Positions 54,632 to 63,793 of a stretch of DNA of 64,000 nt are shown one piece after another; position 1 is the first letter of the stretch, and every line of letters begins with the position of its first letter. The DNA comes from Bifidobacterium sp. ESL0704 (GTDB taxonomy: Bacteria > Actinomycetota > Actinomycetes > Actinomycetales > Bifidobacteriaceae): contig NZ_CP113929.1 in NCBI RefSeq assembly GCF_029392075.1, positions 1,550,001-1,614,000 on the forward strand, written 5' to 3'. The notes below the pieces were generated by a model that saw nothing but the letters and a program-made list of their open reading frames with translations, ran no database searches and was not told the origin of the DNA. The position numbers and the translations under genes are program-made.

Positions 54632-55069
54632 ATGTTGCGACCACCCTGGCAGACCCACGTCTATCGAAATCGGCACGGACGCGGCGCGAGAACCCCGATG
54701 TTCGGCGTACGCCTGCCTCGCTACCGCTCTCGTTGCGGCATGTTCGACGATATGGTCTCCTCCCAGATCCGACGTCTGCTCTCGGCATGGCCCGAACTCG
54801 TACGCCCGTTGCAGTTCGCCGTCGAGGATGTGCCGCCGTCCACTCCCGCGCCCTGGGAACCCAGACGCAACCCGACCTCGCAGAGTTTCGCGGCCAACCA
54901 CGGCATCCCTGCACGCATCGTGCTCTACCGTCTGCCCATGCAGATGCACCACCGCGACAAAACCGAACTCGAATGGGCCATCCGTGACGCCCTTGTCTCC
55001 AGAATTGCCGATCTCTACGGCCGCAGACCCGAGGAAATCGATCCCGACTGGACCGGCACCGAATTATAA
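54632..55069 (+). CDS. Metallopeptidase-family (zincin-like, DUF1025) protein lacking HExxH
   Basis: A 145-residue protein resembling the small actinobacterial zincin-fold family (PF06262). Matching parts are 'LPRYRSRCGMFDDMVSSQIRRL', 'LQFAVEDVPPSTPAPWEP', 'RIVLYRLPMQMHHRDKTELEWAIRDALVSRIADLYGR' broken into shorter blocks, and the C-terminal 'PEEIDPDW'. Where family members carry HExxH ('VHEIAHHFG'), this one reads 'VSRIADLYG', so the zinc ligands and catalytic Glu are absent. It is probably not a protease. It keeps the position next to DUF5719 and the large glycosyltransferase seen in other Actinobacteria. It is divergent from the HAD gene; no clear ribosome site precedes the ATG. The family assignment is from memory. 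Confidence 0.75.
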   Translation: MLRPPWQTHVYRNRHGRGARTPMFGVRLPRYRSRCGMFDDMVSSQIRRLLSAWPELVRPLQFAVEDVPPSTPAPWEPRRNPTSQSFAANHGIPARIVLYRLPMQMHHRDKTELEWAIRDALVSRIADLYGRRPEEIDPDWTGTEL

Positions 55070-55206
55070 CAGCGCACCGCTTGGTGAGAGTTGCATCCTG
55101 ACAGGTTCGGGGTTTGCTTTGCCACGCCGCTTGCCACATCATGCATCCATCATTTCAATGATCGCAGAATGCCGGTCAGGTAACGGCCGGACCTCGCGAT
55201 TTCATC

Positions 55207-56928
55207 TCAGTGCACGATTCCGGCGTTGTCGGCAACCCACACTTTCATATTGTGCGGTTCGAGGCCCGAAGATCCAAGATAGGCGACCGACGCGAGTTTG
55301 GCATCCGTGACATCGGATTGGGTCAGTCTCATGCCCATCGACACATCGCCGCCATCCTTCAACGTGAACATCACCGCGTGGTCACCCACATCCTTGGCCG
55401 CAATGCTTGCCCCGGCTTTGGCCGCAATGGTGACCTGCTTGTCACCGGCTGGCTTGCCGGAAGCGTCATAGCCTCGCAAAGTGGCCTTGGTCTCGCGCTC
55501 TGAGGTATTGAGCAGCATGAGTGTCCCATCGGTATGGTCGGGAACCACAAGCGCTGATTGGGCGTAGGCCCGAGACGGTGTGACATAGGCGAAATCAGTA
55601 CCCGAATCGGCCTGTCGGGTCACTTTGGCCGTGACCTCGACAGGACTTGCAGCACTTGCCTGGAGCCCGATTACACCATCTGGCGCCTTGCCCAGATCAA
55701 CCGGAACGACCTTGCCTGCTTCGAGGCGCTGCGTCTGCGCCGGGGACGTTCCATGGGCATCGACCCAGGAAAGGTTCAAATCCGTATCCTTCTCGGCACG
55801 GGCGAACACCTTCACCCCGTCATCGCCGATGACACCGGGCAGATAAGCCTTCTCACAAGCAGGGCTCAACGGCACCGCATAATCCGAGCCTTTGGCGTCC
55901 AGTCCATCGAGCTCCACACTGCGTACGACCGCGGCGATCGGCGTCTCTTTGCTTTTGACTTTCACGAAAAGCGCCTCAGCACCGGATGCCGCCGCCGACA
56001 ACTCCAAAGTCGCCTCACCATTGGCGCCAACATTGACGACATTGCCGGTGGAAAGCTGCAAGGCGGAACCGTGTTCGGTGCTCCAGACCTGAACCTGCAA
56101 CGAGGTGGCTTTCGAAGAGAAATTGGCCACGGACAATTGTTGCGTGGCACCGGTGGTGGTGGGGCCGAGCAGGAAATCCTGTTCGAGCGCCGGAACAACG
56201 CAAGTGGAGGCAGCCAGACCTTTCAGATCGCCTTCGCTGGCCCAGGAAGCCACGGATGCCGCAGCACCCGTACCGGACTTTGCCTTCAACAGACGCGTTT
56301 CGAATGCCTGTGAGCCCTGATCGACAGTGCCGGAATAGGTTTTGACCGTGGCGCTGTCGAGCGTGTCGTCCCCGGTGAGTTTCTTATTATCGGCAACGCT
56401 GCCATCGGTGACCGCTCCGACGCTCGCTTCATAGACGGAGCCGAAAGCGGAATACCGGGCCGACGAGGTCTCGTTGCCTTCGGAGGATTGGAAGGCGCTG
56501 TCGCCATATTTTCCATTGTCTGACAGCGCCATGCGGGATGGGCAATAATAGGTCAGATCCGTCTGATCGACCTGTTGCGCCCCGGCAACGTTATCCGTCT
56601 GTCCGGAATCGACGAGCCATGCCGGCAAAGGCACAAACACCACGGCCATGATCAAAGCCACCAGCACCACCACGGTGACCATGGCCAGTACGACGTGAGA
56701 AGCCGTCCGCGAGCGTCGAACACCCGCGCTTAGCGCCTCCGAACCGACCGCCGGGCCCTGCATCTGCCGGGCATCGACGGCATTGCCGGAAAAATCGGGA
56801 CCGGCGGACACCCCGGAGGCGGCCGGAGGGGCGGGCGGAGCGACGACAGGTTGGCGAGGGGAAGGAGCGGAAGAACGAGGCTTGCCGCCGTTCACATCAT
56901 CATTCATAGTGTTCTTTGTCCTCTTCAT
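55207..56928 (-). CDS. DUF5719 family membrane-anchored extracellular protein
   Basis: A 573-residue protein. The start at 56928 (MKRTKNTMNDD) overlaps the glycosyltransferase stop as ATGA, which decides it; a second ATG is at 56907. A Pro/Ala-rich cytoplasmic part of ~75 residues precedes one transmembrane helix ('VVLAMVTVVVLVALIMAVVFV'). The rest is a large beta-rich extracellular region with two Cys pairs ('YYCPSRMAL', 'AASTCVVPALEQDFLLGP', 'LSPACEKAYLP'). It matches DUF5719, an uncharacterised actinobacterial family found after a large family-2 glycosyltransferase. Its likely role is in surface polysaccharide or glycoprotein assembly, by context only. Confidence 0.85.
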   Translation of the reverse strand: MKRTKNTMNDDVNGGKPRSSAPSPRQPVVAPPAPPAASGVSAGPDFSGNAVDARQMQGPAVGSEALSAGVRRSRTASHVVLAMVTVVVLVALIMAVVFVPLPAWLVDSGQTDNVAGAQQVDQTDLTYYCPSRMALSDNGKYGDSAFQSSEGNETSSARYSAFGSVYEASVGAVTDGSVADNKKLTGDDTLDSATVKTYSGTVDQGSQAFETRLLKAKSGTGAAASVASWASEGDLKGLAASTCVVPALEQDFLLGPTTTGATQQLSVANFSSKATSLQVQVWSTEHGSALQLSTGNVVNVGANGEATLELSAAASGAEALFVKVKSKETPIAAVVRSVELDGLDAKGSDYAVPLSPACEKAYLPGVIGDDGVKVFARAEKDTDLNLSWVDAHGTSPAQTQRLEAGKVVPVDLGKAPDGVIGLQASAASPVEVTAKVTRQADSGTDFAYVTPSRAYAQSALVVPDHTDGTLMLLNTSERETKATLRGYDASGKPAGDKQVTIAAKAGASIAAKDVGDHAVMFTLKDGGDVSMGMRLTQSDVTDAKLASVAYLGSSGLEPHNMKVWVADNAGIVH

Positions 56929-59900
56929 ACCTGTTCCCAACCATATCTGTGTGTTCTGGGAATCGCCACCAGAACATAAACGAGCATTACCAGCCCCATG
57001 CACCATAGCCAGGTTTTCCTCCAAACGCTGTGTTGCGCGGTGCCTTGCCCCTTGATCGACACACCTTGTTTGCTGCCATCCACCTTAGTCAATCGATAAT
57101 AGGTCCCTGCCGTTGCATTCACCACGGATTGGACCCCGTCGCTGGAATTGATGTTGCTGATCAGACGCAACGTGGCATCCTTGCCGGAAGCGGATTTATC
57201 GGCTGAAACGTAAATACCGCCGAATCCGAGTTTGGTCAGGGCTTCGATGGCGTCATCGTTGCCGTTGGAAAGCAATTCGCTGCTGGCCTTTGCAATCAGG
57301 TCGACCGACAAATCGCTGGCGCCGGAGGCCACACTGGCGTTCCATGCCGGCGAAACGTCGACGAGGTCGCCACGCCGCGAACGCATCACAGAAAAATCGA
57401 TGTGGTTGTCGGCCACGGCCCGAAGCGCCAGTATGCGATGACTCTCCTTGTCGTGCAGGTAGTCGACGGCCACCATCGGCAATCCGGCATCGCTGGCCGC
57501 TACTTCATTGCCCCGCGACACCATGCCGAATGCCGCGGCCAGGCAGGCGGAAAGCGCCAGTACCACGACAAGCAGGGCACGGCCGAAGGCAATGGCCACG
57601 CCTTTGACCCTGCCTTTGACACCGTTGGATTCAACATTCGCTTTATCCTGTTCGCTTTCCGAAATCCTCAAAGGAACGAAACGCTTGACGGCACCGCCGG
57701 AAACGATGCAGGCACAGGAAAGCAATGCCAAAAGGGTCAGCACCACTCCCGGAAGCACAGACGCGGAGAAGGCGTCGCCGCCCTTGACCGACACACAGAT
57801 TCTCGAGGCCACCATGGCCAGCACGAGACCGGTGAGCGCGACGAACCACATCATCCTCGAGGCACGAAGAGCGAACGGCAGCAGCAACGCGACCAGGGCC
57901 ACTACCACGATGACACACAACGCCACCAAGATCGCCAGAACTTCAAAGCCGCGCTGGCTGAACGGCTGCACGCGCATATCGGCTCCAAGCGGAAGAGCAA
58001 AGGCGCGGGAGATGACCTGCCCGAAAGAAAGCGATGCCGGCGCGGAATCCGGCAGAGGCTGGAGGACATCAGCGAACAGCTGCCGCCAAGCCCCCACACT
58101 TGCGTAGTGGACGCTATTGACCAGCGTAGGAAGCAAAAGCACCAACCCCGGCACCGGGATCAGCAACAGCATCAGCCGGTGCGAACGGACAAAACCCAGG
58201 AAGAGAACAAGGCAGATGACCAGCGGAAACATCAGCTGCGGTTCACAGGCAACCGTGACCGCGAAACACAATGCCGCACAACCCGCAGCCTGCACGGACG
58301 CGTGGGAATGCACCAGATCCTCAGTGCCGTACATCCCCACGGCCTTGAACGTGAACGCAAAAGCAGCCGGAAGGAACACCATCACCATCAGCAATGGAAC
58401 ATTCGCGCTGCCGAACGCACCCAAAGCAAAGGCCGAGGCCACCCACAGCAGGCCAACGACCACCCGCACCCAGTCGGAACGGGTGAATACGCCCGCCAAT
58501 GCCCAGAAAGCCAGTGCCATGGCAGGAGCAGCGAAAAAGAACATCAATGAAATAGCGGTGACGGGATGACCAATCGTAATGACAGAGGCCACCAGCCAGA
58601 CCATCAACCATGGAGCGGGCGGCGCCGGCACGCCAACGCCCACGCCAAAAGCCCACGGAGTGCTGGCCGCCGAAAGCAATGTCGAGAAACTCGACCCGCT
58701 TGCAAGCAATGACGGCGAATAGAGGCTGGCGCCGCCCAATGCCTGACGGAACACGTCCCATTCAACAACGATGACCGTCACCACAGCCACAACAGCCATA
58801 AAGGCCGCAAAACCGAAACGCCGTATCGCACGCATACGCAGATGGCCTTTGGCAAGAGGAGAAAGAAGCTGCGTGTGCTGCTGACTGTCGAGGGCACGGC
58901 TGCGTTTGCGCCATTCCTCGATCTGCCGGCGATCGGCGCATAGCAAGTCCAGCGCGGCTGCGGATGCCCCATGACGCGCGTTCTGCTGATGACGAGCATG
59001 AATCATCTGCGGCAACTGCGCGAGCATACGCCACGGCAGGCATAATATGTACCACGACCGCCATGGGTTTTTGGCCAGAAGAGCGCCTGTGGCATACCAC
59101 AGGGCACGAAACAGATTGAACACCCACAACAGCGGCCAGAACAGTGTGCGGATATCGGTGTAATAGTATTTTTGGGCGGCATCGAGGACGGCGGATGTCG
59201 CATCGGCCGGATTCTCTTCGTCGATGGGGCCACCGGCCCGCGTACGGATACCTTCGAAACGTGCGCGACGGTGTGCGATATGGGCCTGCGGCACCACGAT
59301 GACACGCCCCCCGCTCTCACATATACGGCGCGAGAAATCGGCACCTTCGGCGAAGGTCGTAAACCAGGGATTGATCTCCCCGGTCTCTTTCTTCGTCTGC
59401 AGGGGAAGCAGGGCACCCGCCAGGGAGACTGCGAACACATCGGCACGCCCGTCATATTGTTCCTGATCGGGTTCGCCATCGACCACGAGGCTTTCCAGAT
59501 GATGCCTGCCGGCGTAGCTGCCGACATTGTGAAGCGCGGAACCGGTCCAATCAAGCTGTTTGGCACCGATCAACGAAACCGTGGGCGTGTTGTGCCAAGC
59601 CTCGACCAAAGCCTCCAGGCATCCATCGCCCACCGGTCTGGAATCGTCATGCAAAAGCCACAGCGCGCGGACGGAAGCGGGGAGGCTGGCATAACGAAAG
59701 GCCTTGCCGATGGCGTCGGAAAAGGAACGAGCCCCGGCGGCACGCACCAGCTGGACATCGACGCGTTCGGGAGGTTCGGGAATCAAGCGCTGCGCGGCCC
59801 CATGGCCAAGTTCGGGCAAGGCGGAGACAGTGAAGCCGGTACGCATCGGCTGTGCGGTGCCGCCCGTGCAATCGGCGATGACGATGGTGCGGGGCAAGAC

Positions 59901-60074
59901 CTTCTGGGCCATCAAGGCACGCAGGGTCGTGGGGAAAAACCGTACATCGTGTTCAACGGTGACAATCGCGGCGACGCTTCGGTCGACGCTCTGCCCCTTG
60001 ACTCGGGGTCTGGAGCCGATAACCTCGGCCACAATTCGCTGTATATCGACACTGCCGTTGGAACTCATGCTCAC
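56925..60074 (-). CDS. Large glycosyltransferase family 2 protein with multi-span membrane domain
   Basis: A 1049-residue protein. Residues ~30-290 form a GT-A domain: 'AAIVTVEHDVRFFPTTLRALMAQ', acceptor/donor motif 'ALWLLHDDSRPVGDGCLEALV' (DD metal ligands) and 'GADFSRRICESGGRVIVVP'. Residues ~310-360 include a membrane-associated segment, and ~420-870 carry about twelve hydrophobic helices like a GT-C or polysaccharide-transfer module. The C-terminal ~180 residues are outside, before a last helix ('WLWCMGLVMLVYVLVAIP'). The start is GTG at 60074 or ATG at 60068. It overlaps the DUF5719 gene by four bases. The donor sugar is unknown; the two LCP genes opposite suggest cell-wall glycopolymer synthesis. 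Confidence 0.88.
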   Translation of the reverse strand: MSMSSNGSVDIQRIVAEVIGSRPRVKGQSVDRSVAAIVTVEHDVRFFPTTLRALMAQKVLPRTIVIADCTGGTAQPMRTGFTVSALPELGHGAAQRLIPEPPERVDVQLVRAAGARSFSDAIGKAFRYASLPASVRALWLLHDDSRPVGDGCLEALVEAWHNTPTVSLIGAKQLDWTGSALHNVGSYAGRHHLESLVVDGEPDQEQYDGRADVFAVSLAGALLPLQTKKETGEINPWFTTFAEGADFSRRICESGGRVIVVPQAHIAHRRARFEGIRTRAGGPIDEENPADATSAVLDAAQKYYYTDIRTLFWPLLWVFNLFRALWYATGALLAKNPWRSWYILCLPWRMLAQLPQMIHARHQQNARHGASAAALDLLCADRRQIEEWRKRSRALDSQQHTQLLSPLAKGHLRMRAIRRFGFAAFMAVVAVVTVIVVEWDVFRQALGGASLYSPSLLASGSSFSTLLSAASTPWAFGVGVGVPAPPAPWLMVWLVASVITIGHPVTAISLMFFFAAPAMALAFWALAGVFTRSDWVRVVVGLLWVASAFALGAFGSANVPLLMVMVFLPAAFAFTFKAVGMYGTEDLVHSHASVQAAGCAALCFAVTVACEPQLMFPLVICLVLFLGFVRSHRLMLLLIPVPGLVLLLPTLVNSVHYASVGAWRQLFADVLQPLPDSAPASLSFGQVISRAFALPLGADMRVQPFSQRGFEVLAILVALCVIVVVALVALLLPFALRASRMMWFVALTGLVLAMVASRICVSVKGGDAFSASVLPGVVLTLLALLSCACIVSGGAVKRFVPLRISESEQDKANVESNGVKGRVKGVAIAFGRALLVVVLALSACLAAAFGMVSRGNEVAASDAGLPMVAVDYLHDKESHRILALRAVADNHIDFSVMRSRRGDLVDVSPAWNASVASGASDLSVDLIAKASSELLSNGNDDAIEALTKLGFGGIYVSADKSASGKDATLRLISNINSSDGVQSVVNATAGTYYRLTKVDGSKQGVSIKGQGTAQHSVWRKTWLWCMGLVMLVYVLVAIPRTHRYGWEQV

Positions 60075-60298
60075 CAGTGTAGACGAAGGCCTCGCTACCG
60101 TGCCGGAAAATCAGTATGAAAGAATTCATGCTGATACATGATGCTGGGTATACTCGATATTCATGCGCAATGCGGCTCGTAGACCAGATTTTCAGAAAAA
60201 ATTCAACCTCTAGGCATACAATGCCCTCTAGGAATAATGAATGGCAGTCCCGTGACGGCTTTGAGACTTCGGCCGGACGGTAAACAGAAAGGCGAGAT

Positions 60299-61711
60299 AT
60301 GGCTTCACACCGTATCAAAGACCTCAAGATACCCAACCTCGGCGGGTGGCACTCCCCCAAACCCATGCACGGTACCGCCTATATCATTCGCCACCGGTTG
60401 CGTAGCGCCATCATCATGACTTTGGTGGCCGTTGTCGTATTCGTATCCACCGCAGTGGGTGTGGGCGCCTACACTCTGGCGAACGCCCCCACGCCGATCA
60501 AGCCCATTATCCAGCCACACGGCAAAGAGGAGAAACTGGTCGACCCGAATGCGGGCAAACCCATCGAATTCCTTGTTTTGGGGCAGGATACACGCGATGG
60601 CGGCGACAATGCCACTCTCGGCGGCACCGATGAAAAAGGCGAGCACAACGCCGACACCTCGATGGTGGTGCAGATCAGCGCCGACCGCTCCTACATCAAT
60701 CTGGTCTCCATCCCCCGCGATTCCTTGGTCAACGCACCGAGCTGCCAGACCAGCAAAGGCACGGTTCCCGCACGCCATAACGTGATGTTCAACTCCATCT
60801 TCGCGGCCGGTTGGAACGTGGGCGGCGATCTGGCGAGTGCCGCAAGCTGCACCATGAACGCGGTCAACGCGCTCACCGGGCTGAAGCTTGAGCATTTCAT
60901 CGTCGTCGATTTCCAAGGTCTGCAAGGCATGATCAACGCCATCGGCGGGGTCAACGTCTGCCTGCCGACCGATGTAAAAGACTCTTTCACCGGTCTTGAG
61001 CTCAAGCAAGGCCTTCAGCATCTCGACGGAACGCAGGCCACCGAATACGCCCGCATGCGCCACGGCATCGGCACCGACGGCAGCGATATCATGCGTACCG
61101 CCCGCCAGCAGTATCTGGTCAAGGAGCTGCTGACCGAGGCGTTGTCGAAAAACCTGCTGACCAACAGTGCCCAGCTTTATCGTCTGGCCAATGAGGCGCT
61201 GAAATCGCTGAGCATCTCAAGCGGCCTTTCCAACGCCACCACCTTGGCAGGGCTTGCTCTGAGCCTGCACAATATGAAGCCAGATCATCTCTATGCACGC
61301 ACCATTTCGGTCGTTCCTGCACCCAGCGACCCGAAAAACCGCGTCGTTTGGGCGAGCAATGCCGACGAGACCTGGAGAACGCTGCGCGAATACAAGCCGC
61401 TGGTCCAGTCCGACACGCCCTCACACGGCACATCCGGCCAGGCTGAGAGCCAAGGCGCGACGAACCAGAATCAAGGCGCGACGAGCCAGGGCCAAAGTTC
61501 CAATGGCACCCAAACCCAGACGCAGCAAGGCACGCTGGATCCTACGACCGGTCTGATCACGACCTCCGACGGCAGGCTCATCGATCCCGTCACCGGCGGA
61601 AGCGTCGACAAGAAGAACGGGATGATACGCGATCCGGTCACCGGCCAGTACATGGGTGTCGCCAACCAGTACCTCAACGCAACCGTATGTGCGGTTCCTG
61701 CGCAGAAGTAA
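60299..61711 (+). CDS. LytR-CpsA-Psr (LCP) family glycopolymer transferase
   Basis: A 470-residue type II membrane protein: a ~37-residue cytoplasmic N-terminus, one helix at ~38-60, then the extracellular LCP domain. LCP landmarks are 'FLVLGQDTRDGGDNATLGG', 'ADTSMVVQISADRSYINLVSIPRDSLV', 'GLQGMINAIGGVNVCLP', 'YARMRHGIGTDGSDIMRTARQQ'. The Asp and Arg residues that bind the polyprenyl-pyrophosphate are in these motifs. LCP proteins ligate wall teichoic acid-like or capsular polymers to peptidoglycan. The C-terminal ~90 residues are a Gln/Asn/Thr-rich linker and a repeat of 'DPTTG/DPVTG' units. AAAGGCGAG lies upstream. A second LCP gene follows 70 nt later. Confidence 0.92.
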   Translation: MASHRIKDLKIPNLGGWHSPKPMHGTAYIIRHRLRSAIIMTLVAVVVFVSTAVGVGAYTLANAPTPIKPIIQPHGKEEKLVDPNAGKPIEFLVLGQDTRDGGDNATLGGTDEKGEHNADTSMVVQISADRSYINLVSIPRDSLVNAPSCQTSKGTVPARHNVMFNSIFAAGWNVGGDLASAASCTMNAVNALTGLKLEHFIVVDFQGLQGMINAIGGVNVCLPTDVKDSFTGLELKQGLQHLDGTQATEYARMRHGIGTDGSDIMRTARQQYLVKELLTEALSKNLLTNSAQLYRLANEALKSLSISSGLSNATTLAGLALSLHNMKPDHLYARTISVVPAPSDPKNRVVWASNADETWRTLREYKPLVQSDTPSHGTSGQAESQGATNQNQGATSQGQSSNGTQTQTQQGTLDPTTGLITTSDGRLIDPVTGGSVDKKNGMIRDPVTGQYMGVANQYLNATVCAVPAQK

Positions 61712-61731
61712 GCGAACACTGCCCTCTTACC

Positions 61732-61779
61732 ACCCTCTCGCGAGTAAAAGTAGTAACTGCTTTTAGCTTTCGGGAGGGT
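61732..61779 (+). promoter_or_regulatory. Possible hairpin sequestering the ribosome site of the second LCP gene
   Basis: ACCCTC (61732-61737) can pair with GAGGGT (61774-61779), and TAAAAG (61745-61750) with CTTTTA (61760-61765). The 3' side contains GGGAGG, the ribosome-binding site of the LCP gene starting at 61782. The pairing would cover that site. It may equally be a leaky terminator between the two genes. Confidence 0.4.
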
Positions 61780-61781
61780 TT

Positions 61782-63104
61782 ATGGTCAAGCAGTCAGGTG
61801 GATACGACGCTCAGGGCAACCCGCCCAGCTTCATACCGTCCGGCGTTCGCAAGCGTCCGGACACCGGACGTGTCCCCGTCCCCTCCACCCCACAGACTCC
61901 CCCCGCCTTCTCCCCTATCAAGCCACGGAAAAGGACAGCCTCCCGCCAATCAGTCCCGGAACAGGCCCGGCCGGCCCAGTCCCAGACACGGGCACCTCGT
62001 CAAAGTACCGGCTCCTCACGCCTCGCTTCTCCGGCGCGTTCTTCGGCTGCACTCGATTCCGGGCGCGGATACGGCGATGCCGCAATAGCGATGCAACGAC
62101 CGACCCGCGCACAGCCTTCAGTCTTTAATGCCGCAATGGCCAAGCCTCATAAAAAACACCATTGGATACCCACCGTTGTGCTGGTTATCCTGCTCATTAT
62201 CATTTTGGCGCTCTTCGGCTGCTTCAATTGGGCCGATTCACAGCTCGACAAAGGCGACTGGCTGACCGCCAAGGCCGATACCAACGGCACCTCGTGGCTG
62301 GTGCTCGGCTCCGATGAGCGCGACGAAACGGGAGTGGGCGGAAGCGCCGATGACACACCGGGTTTCCGCACCGACACCATACTCGTACTCACCAAGCCAA
62401 CGCATGGCAGCGCCTCGCTGGTTTCGATTCCGCGTGATTCACTGGTCAAGGTCGACGGCACCAGCATGAAAATCAATGCCGTGGCCGAGACACAGAGCAA
62501 GAAGACGCTCACCGGTGAGGTCGAAGACATCACCGGACAGAAAATCGACCATGTCGCCGAAATCAAGTTCAACGGTCTGACCAAGGTGGTTGACGCCCTG
62601 GGAGGAATCAACCTCTGCTACGAGCGCACAGTCAACGACTGGCGTTCCGGGCTCAACTGGCAGGCAGGCTGCCACACTGCGGACGGTGCCACGGCACTGG
62701 CTTTCTCCCGCATGCGCTATTCCGATTCCAAGGGCGATTTCGGCCGCGCAGAGCGGCAACGTCAGGTCATCGGCGCGATTATGAGCAAAACCTCGTCCGG
62801 CGACACCATGAAAAGCCCGGCCAAGGCGCAGAAAGTGGCCAAAGCCGCCCTCTCCTCCATCGAAGTTGACAAGAAGACCAATCCGCTTACGCTCCTGAAG
62901 ATGGCCACGGCGTTCAAGGCGGCCACCGGCAAACAGGGAATCTCCGGCTCGGTCTATTGGACCGACCCCAACCACTACGTGCGGGGTGTAGGCTCCACGG
63001 TCCTGCTGGACGATACGAAGAATCTCGAATTGTTCGAACAGCTTTCCTCCGGTTCGCACGCACCTGGGACAGTGGGGACTTTGGCCGGTGCGATTTCGCA
63101 ATAA
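61782..63104 (+). CDS. LytR-CpsA-Psr (LCP) family glycopolymer transferase
   Basis: A second LCP protein, 440 residues, with a long Pro/Arg/Ser-rich cytoplasmic N-terminus (~125 residues), one helix ('WIPTVVLVILLIIILALFGCF') and the LCP domain. Motifs: 'SWLVLGSDERDETGVGG', 'FRTDTILVLTKPTHGSASLVSIPRDSLV', 'ITGQKIDHVAEIKFNGLTKVVDALGGINLCY', 'FSRMRYSDSKGDFGRAERQRQVI'. The Asp/Arg ligands are retained. GGGAGG lies 5 nt before the ATG. It shares direction with the first LCP gene but differs in its extensions, so substrate specificity may differ. The basic N-terminus may be a target for serine/threonine kinases; that is speculation. Confidence 0.92.
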   Translation: MVKQSGGYDAQGNPPSFIPSGVRKRPDTGRVPVPSTPQTPPAFSPIKPRKRTASRQSVPEQARPAQSQTRAPRQSTGSSRLASPARSSAALDSGRGYGDAAIAMQRPTRAQPSVFNAAMAKPHKKHHWIPTVVLVILLIIILALFGCFNWADSQLDKGDWLTAKADTNGTSWLVLGSDERDETGVGGSADDTPGFRTDTILVLTKPTHGSASLVSIPRDSLVKVDGTSMKINAVAETQSKKTLTGEVEDITGQKIDHVAEIKFNGLTKVVDALGGINLCYERTVNDWRSGLNWQAGCHTADGATALAFSRMRYSDSKGDFGRAERQRQVIGAIMSKTSSGDTMKSPAKAQKVAKAALSSIEVDKKTNPLTLLKMATAFKAATGKQGISGSVYWTDPNHYVRGVGSTVLLDDTKNLELFEQLSSGSHAPGTVGTLAGAISQ

Positions 63105-63313
63105 CCGCACCATGGAATGGCTGGATGGCCAGGGCCGCAATATTGGAATCCGACGTGTGATGTGTCATCAAATCCACCGAGAAAATAGACACATTCATGA
63201 CGCAAAGAAAATTCACGATATTTTCTGGCGAAAACCCTTGAAAAAATGTGATTTTCGTGGTTATCTAAGGTATGGAATGCAGTCGAGGACAAATAGGAAG
63301 GTCGTTTGCTTCT

Positions 63314-63592
63314 ATGAGTAATGCTTTTGATTGGCGAGCCAAAGCGGCATGCCGCGACAAGGATCCCGAGCTTTTCTTCCCCGTCGGCAACACGGGCGCA
63401 GCCTATCAGCAAATCGAAGAGGCCAAGGCCATCTGCCGTACCTGCAAGGTCATCGACGCGTGCCTGAAGTGTGCACTCGACACCAATCAGGACTATGGCG
63501 TCTGGGGAGGCCTGAGCGAGGATGAGCGTCGCGCCTTGAAACGCCGCGCCATGCGAGCCCGTCGCAGCCAGAACATGCAGATGCAGGTCTGA
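63314..63592 (+). CDS. whiB1: WhiB-family iron-sulphur transcription factor, WhiB1/WblE type
   Basis: A 92-residue protein with an oxygen- and NO-sensitive 4Fe-4S cluster that binds the principal sigma factor. The cluster ligands are Cys13, Cys41, Cys44 and Cys50 (C-x27-C-x2-C-x5-C); Cys53 is extra. The turn 'YGVWGGLSEDERRALKRR' is followed by a basic DNA-binding tail. 'DPELFFPVGNTGAAYQQIEEAK' is close to mycobacterial WhiB1, whose gene is also convergent with pdtaS. The start at 63314 has AGGAAGG 11 nt upstream. The 209 bp before it, after the LCP gene, probably contain its promoter, but I see no clear boxes. Confidence 0.94.
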   Translation: MSNAFDWRAKAACRDKDPELFFPVGNTGAAYQQIEEAKAICRTCKVIDACLKCALDTNQDYGVWGGLSEDERRALKRRAMRARRSQNMQMQV

Positions 63593-63664
63593 TGAATACC
63601 ACCCGTCACGTTGTGCGCGTTGCCGATACACGCAATTCATGATGGGATCACCTTCATTAACAGC

Positions 63665-63701
63665 AATTCCCTTCCGGTTTATCTTCAGCCGGAAGGGAAT
63701 T
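63665..63701. terminator. Terminator between whiB1 and pdtaS
   Basis: Perfect 13-nt arms AATTCCCTTCCGG (63665-63677) and CCGGAAGGGAATT (63689-63701), 11-nt loop, followed on the plus strand by CTTATAT. It lies 73 nt after whiB1, between convergent genes. Confidence 0.8.
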
Positions 63702-63793
63702 CTTATATGGGTGCTCGGCGAACCGCAGCACTGTGGACGGATTCGCCGATCATCGGGAAGTCAGGCGACACCAGATAGAGCGGATGCCCGTGC

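Noticed and set aside
54539..54952. N-terminal extension of the HAD hydrolase reading frame
   Set aside because: It lies opposite the metallopeptidase-like gene, lacks a domain, and a ribosome site with the family start is at 54538.
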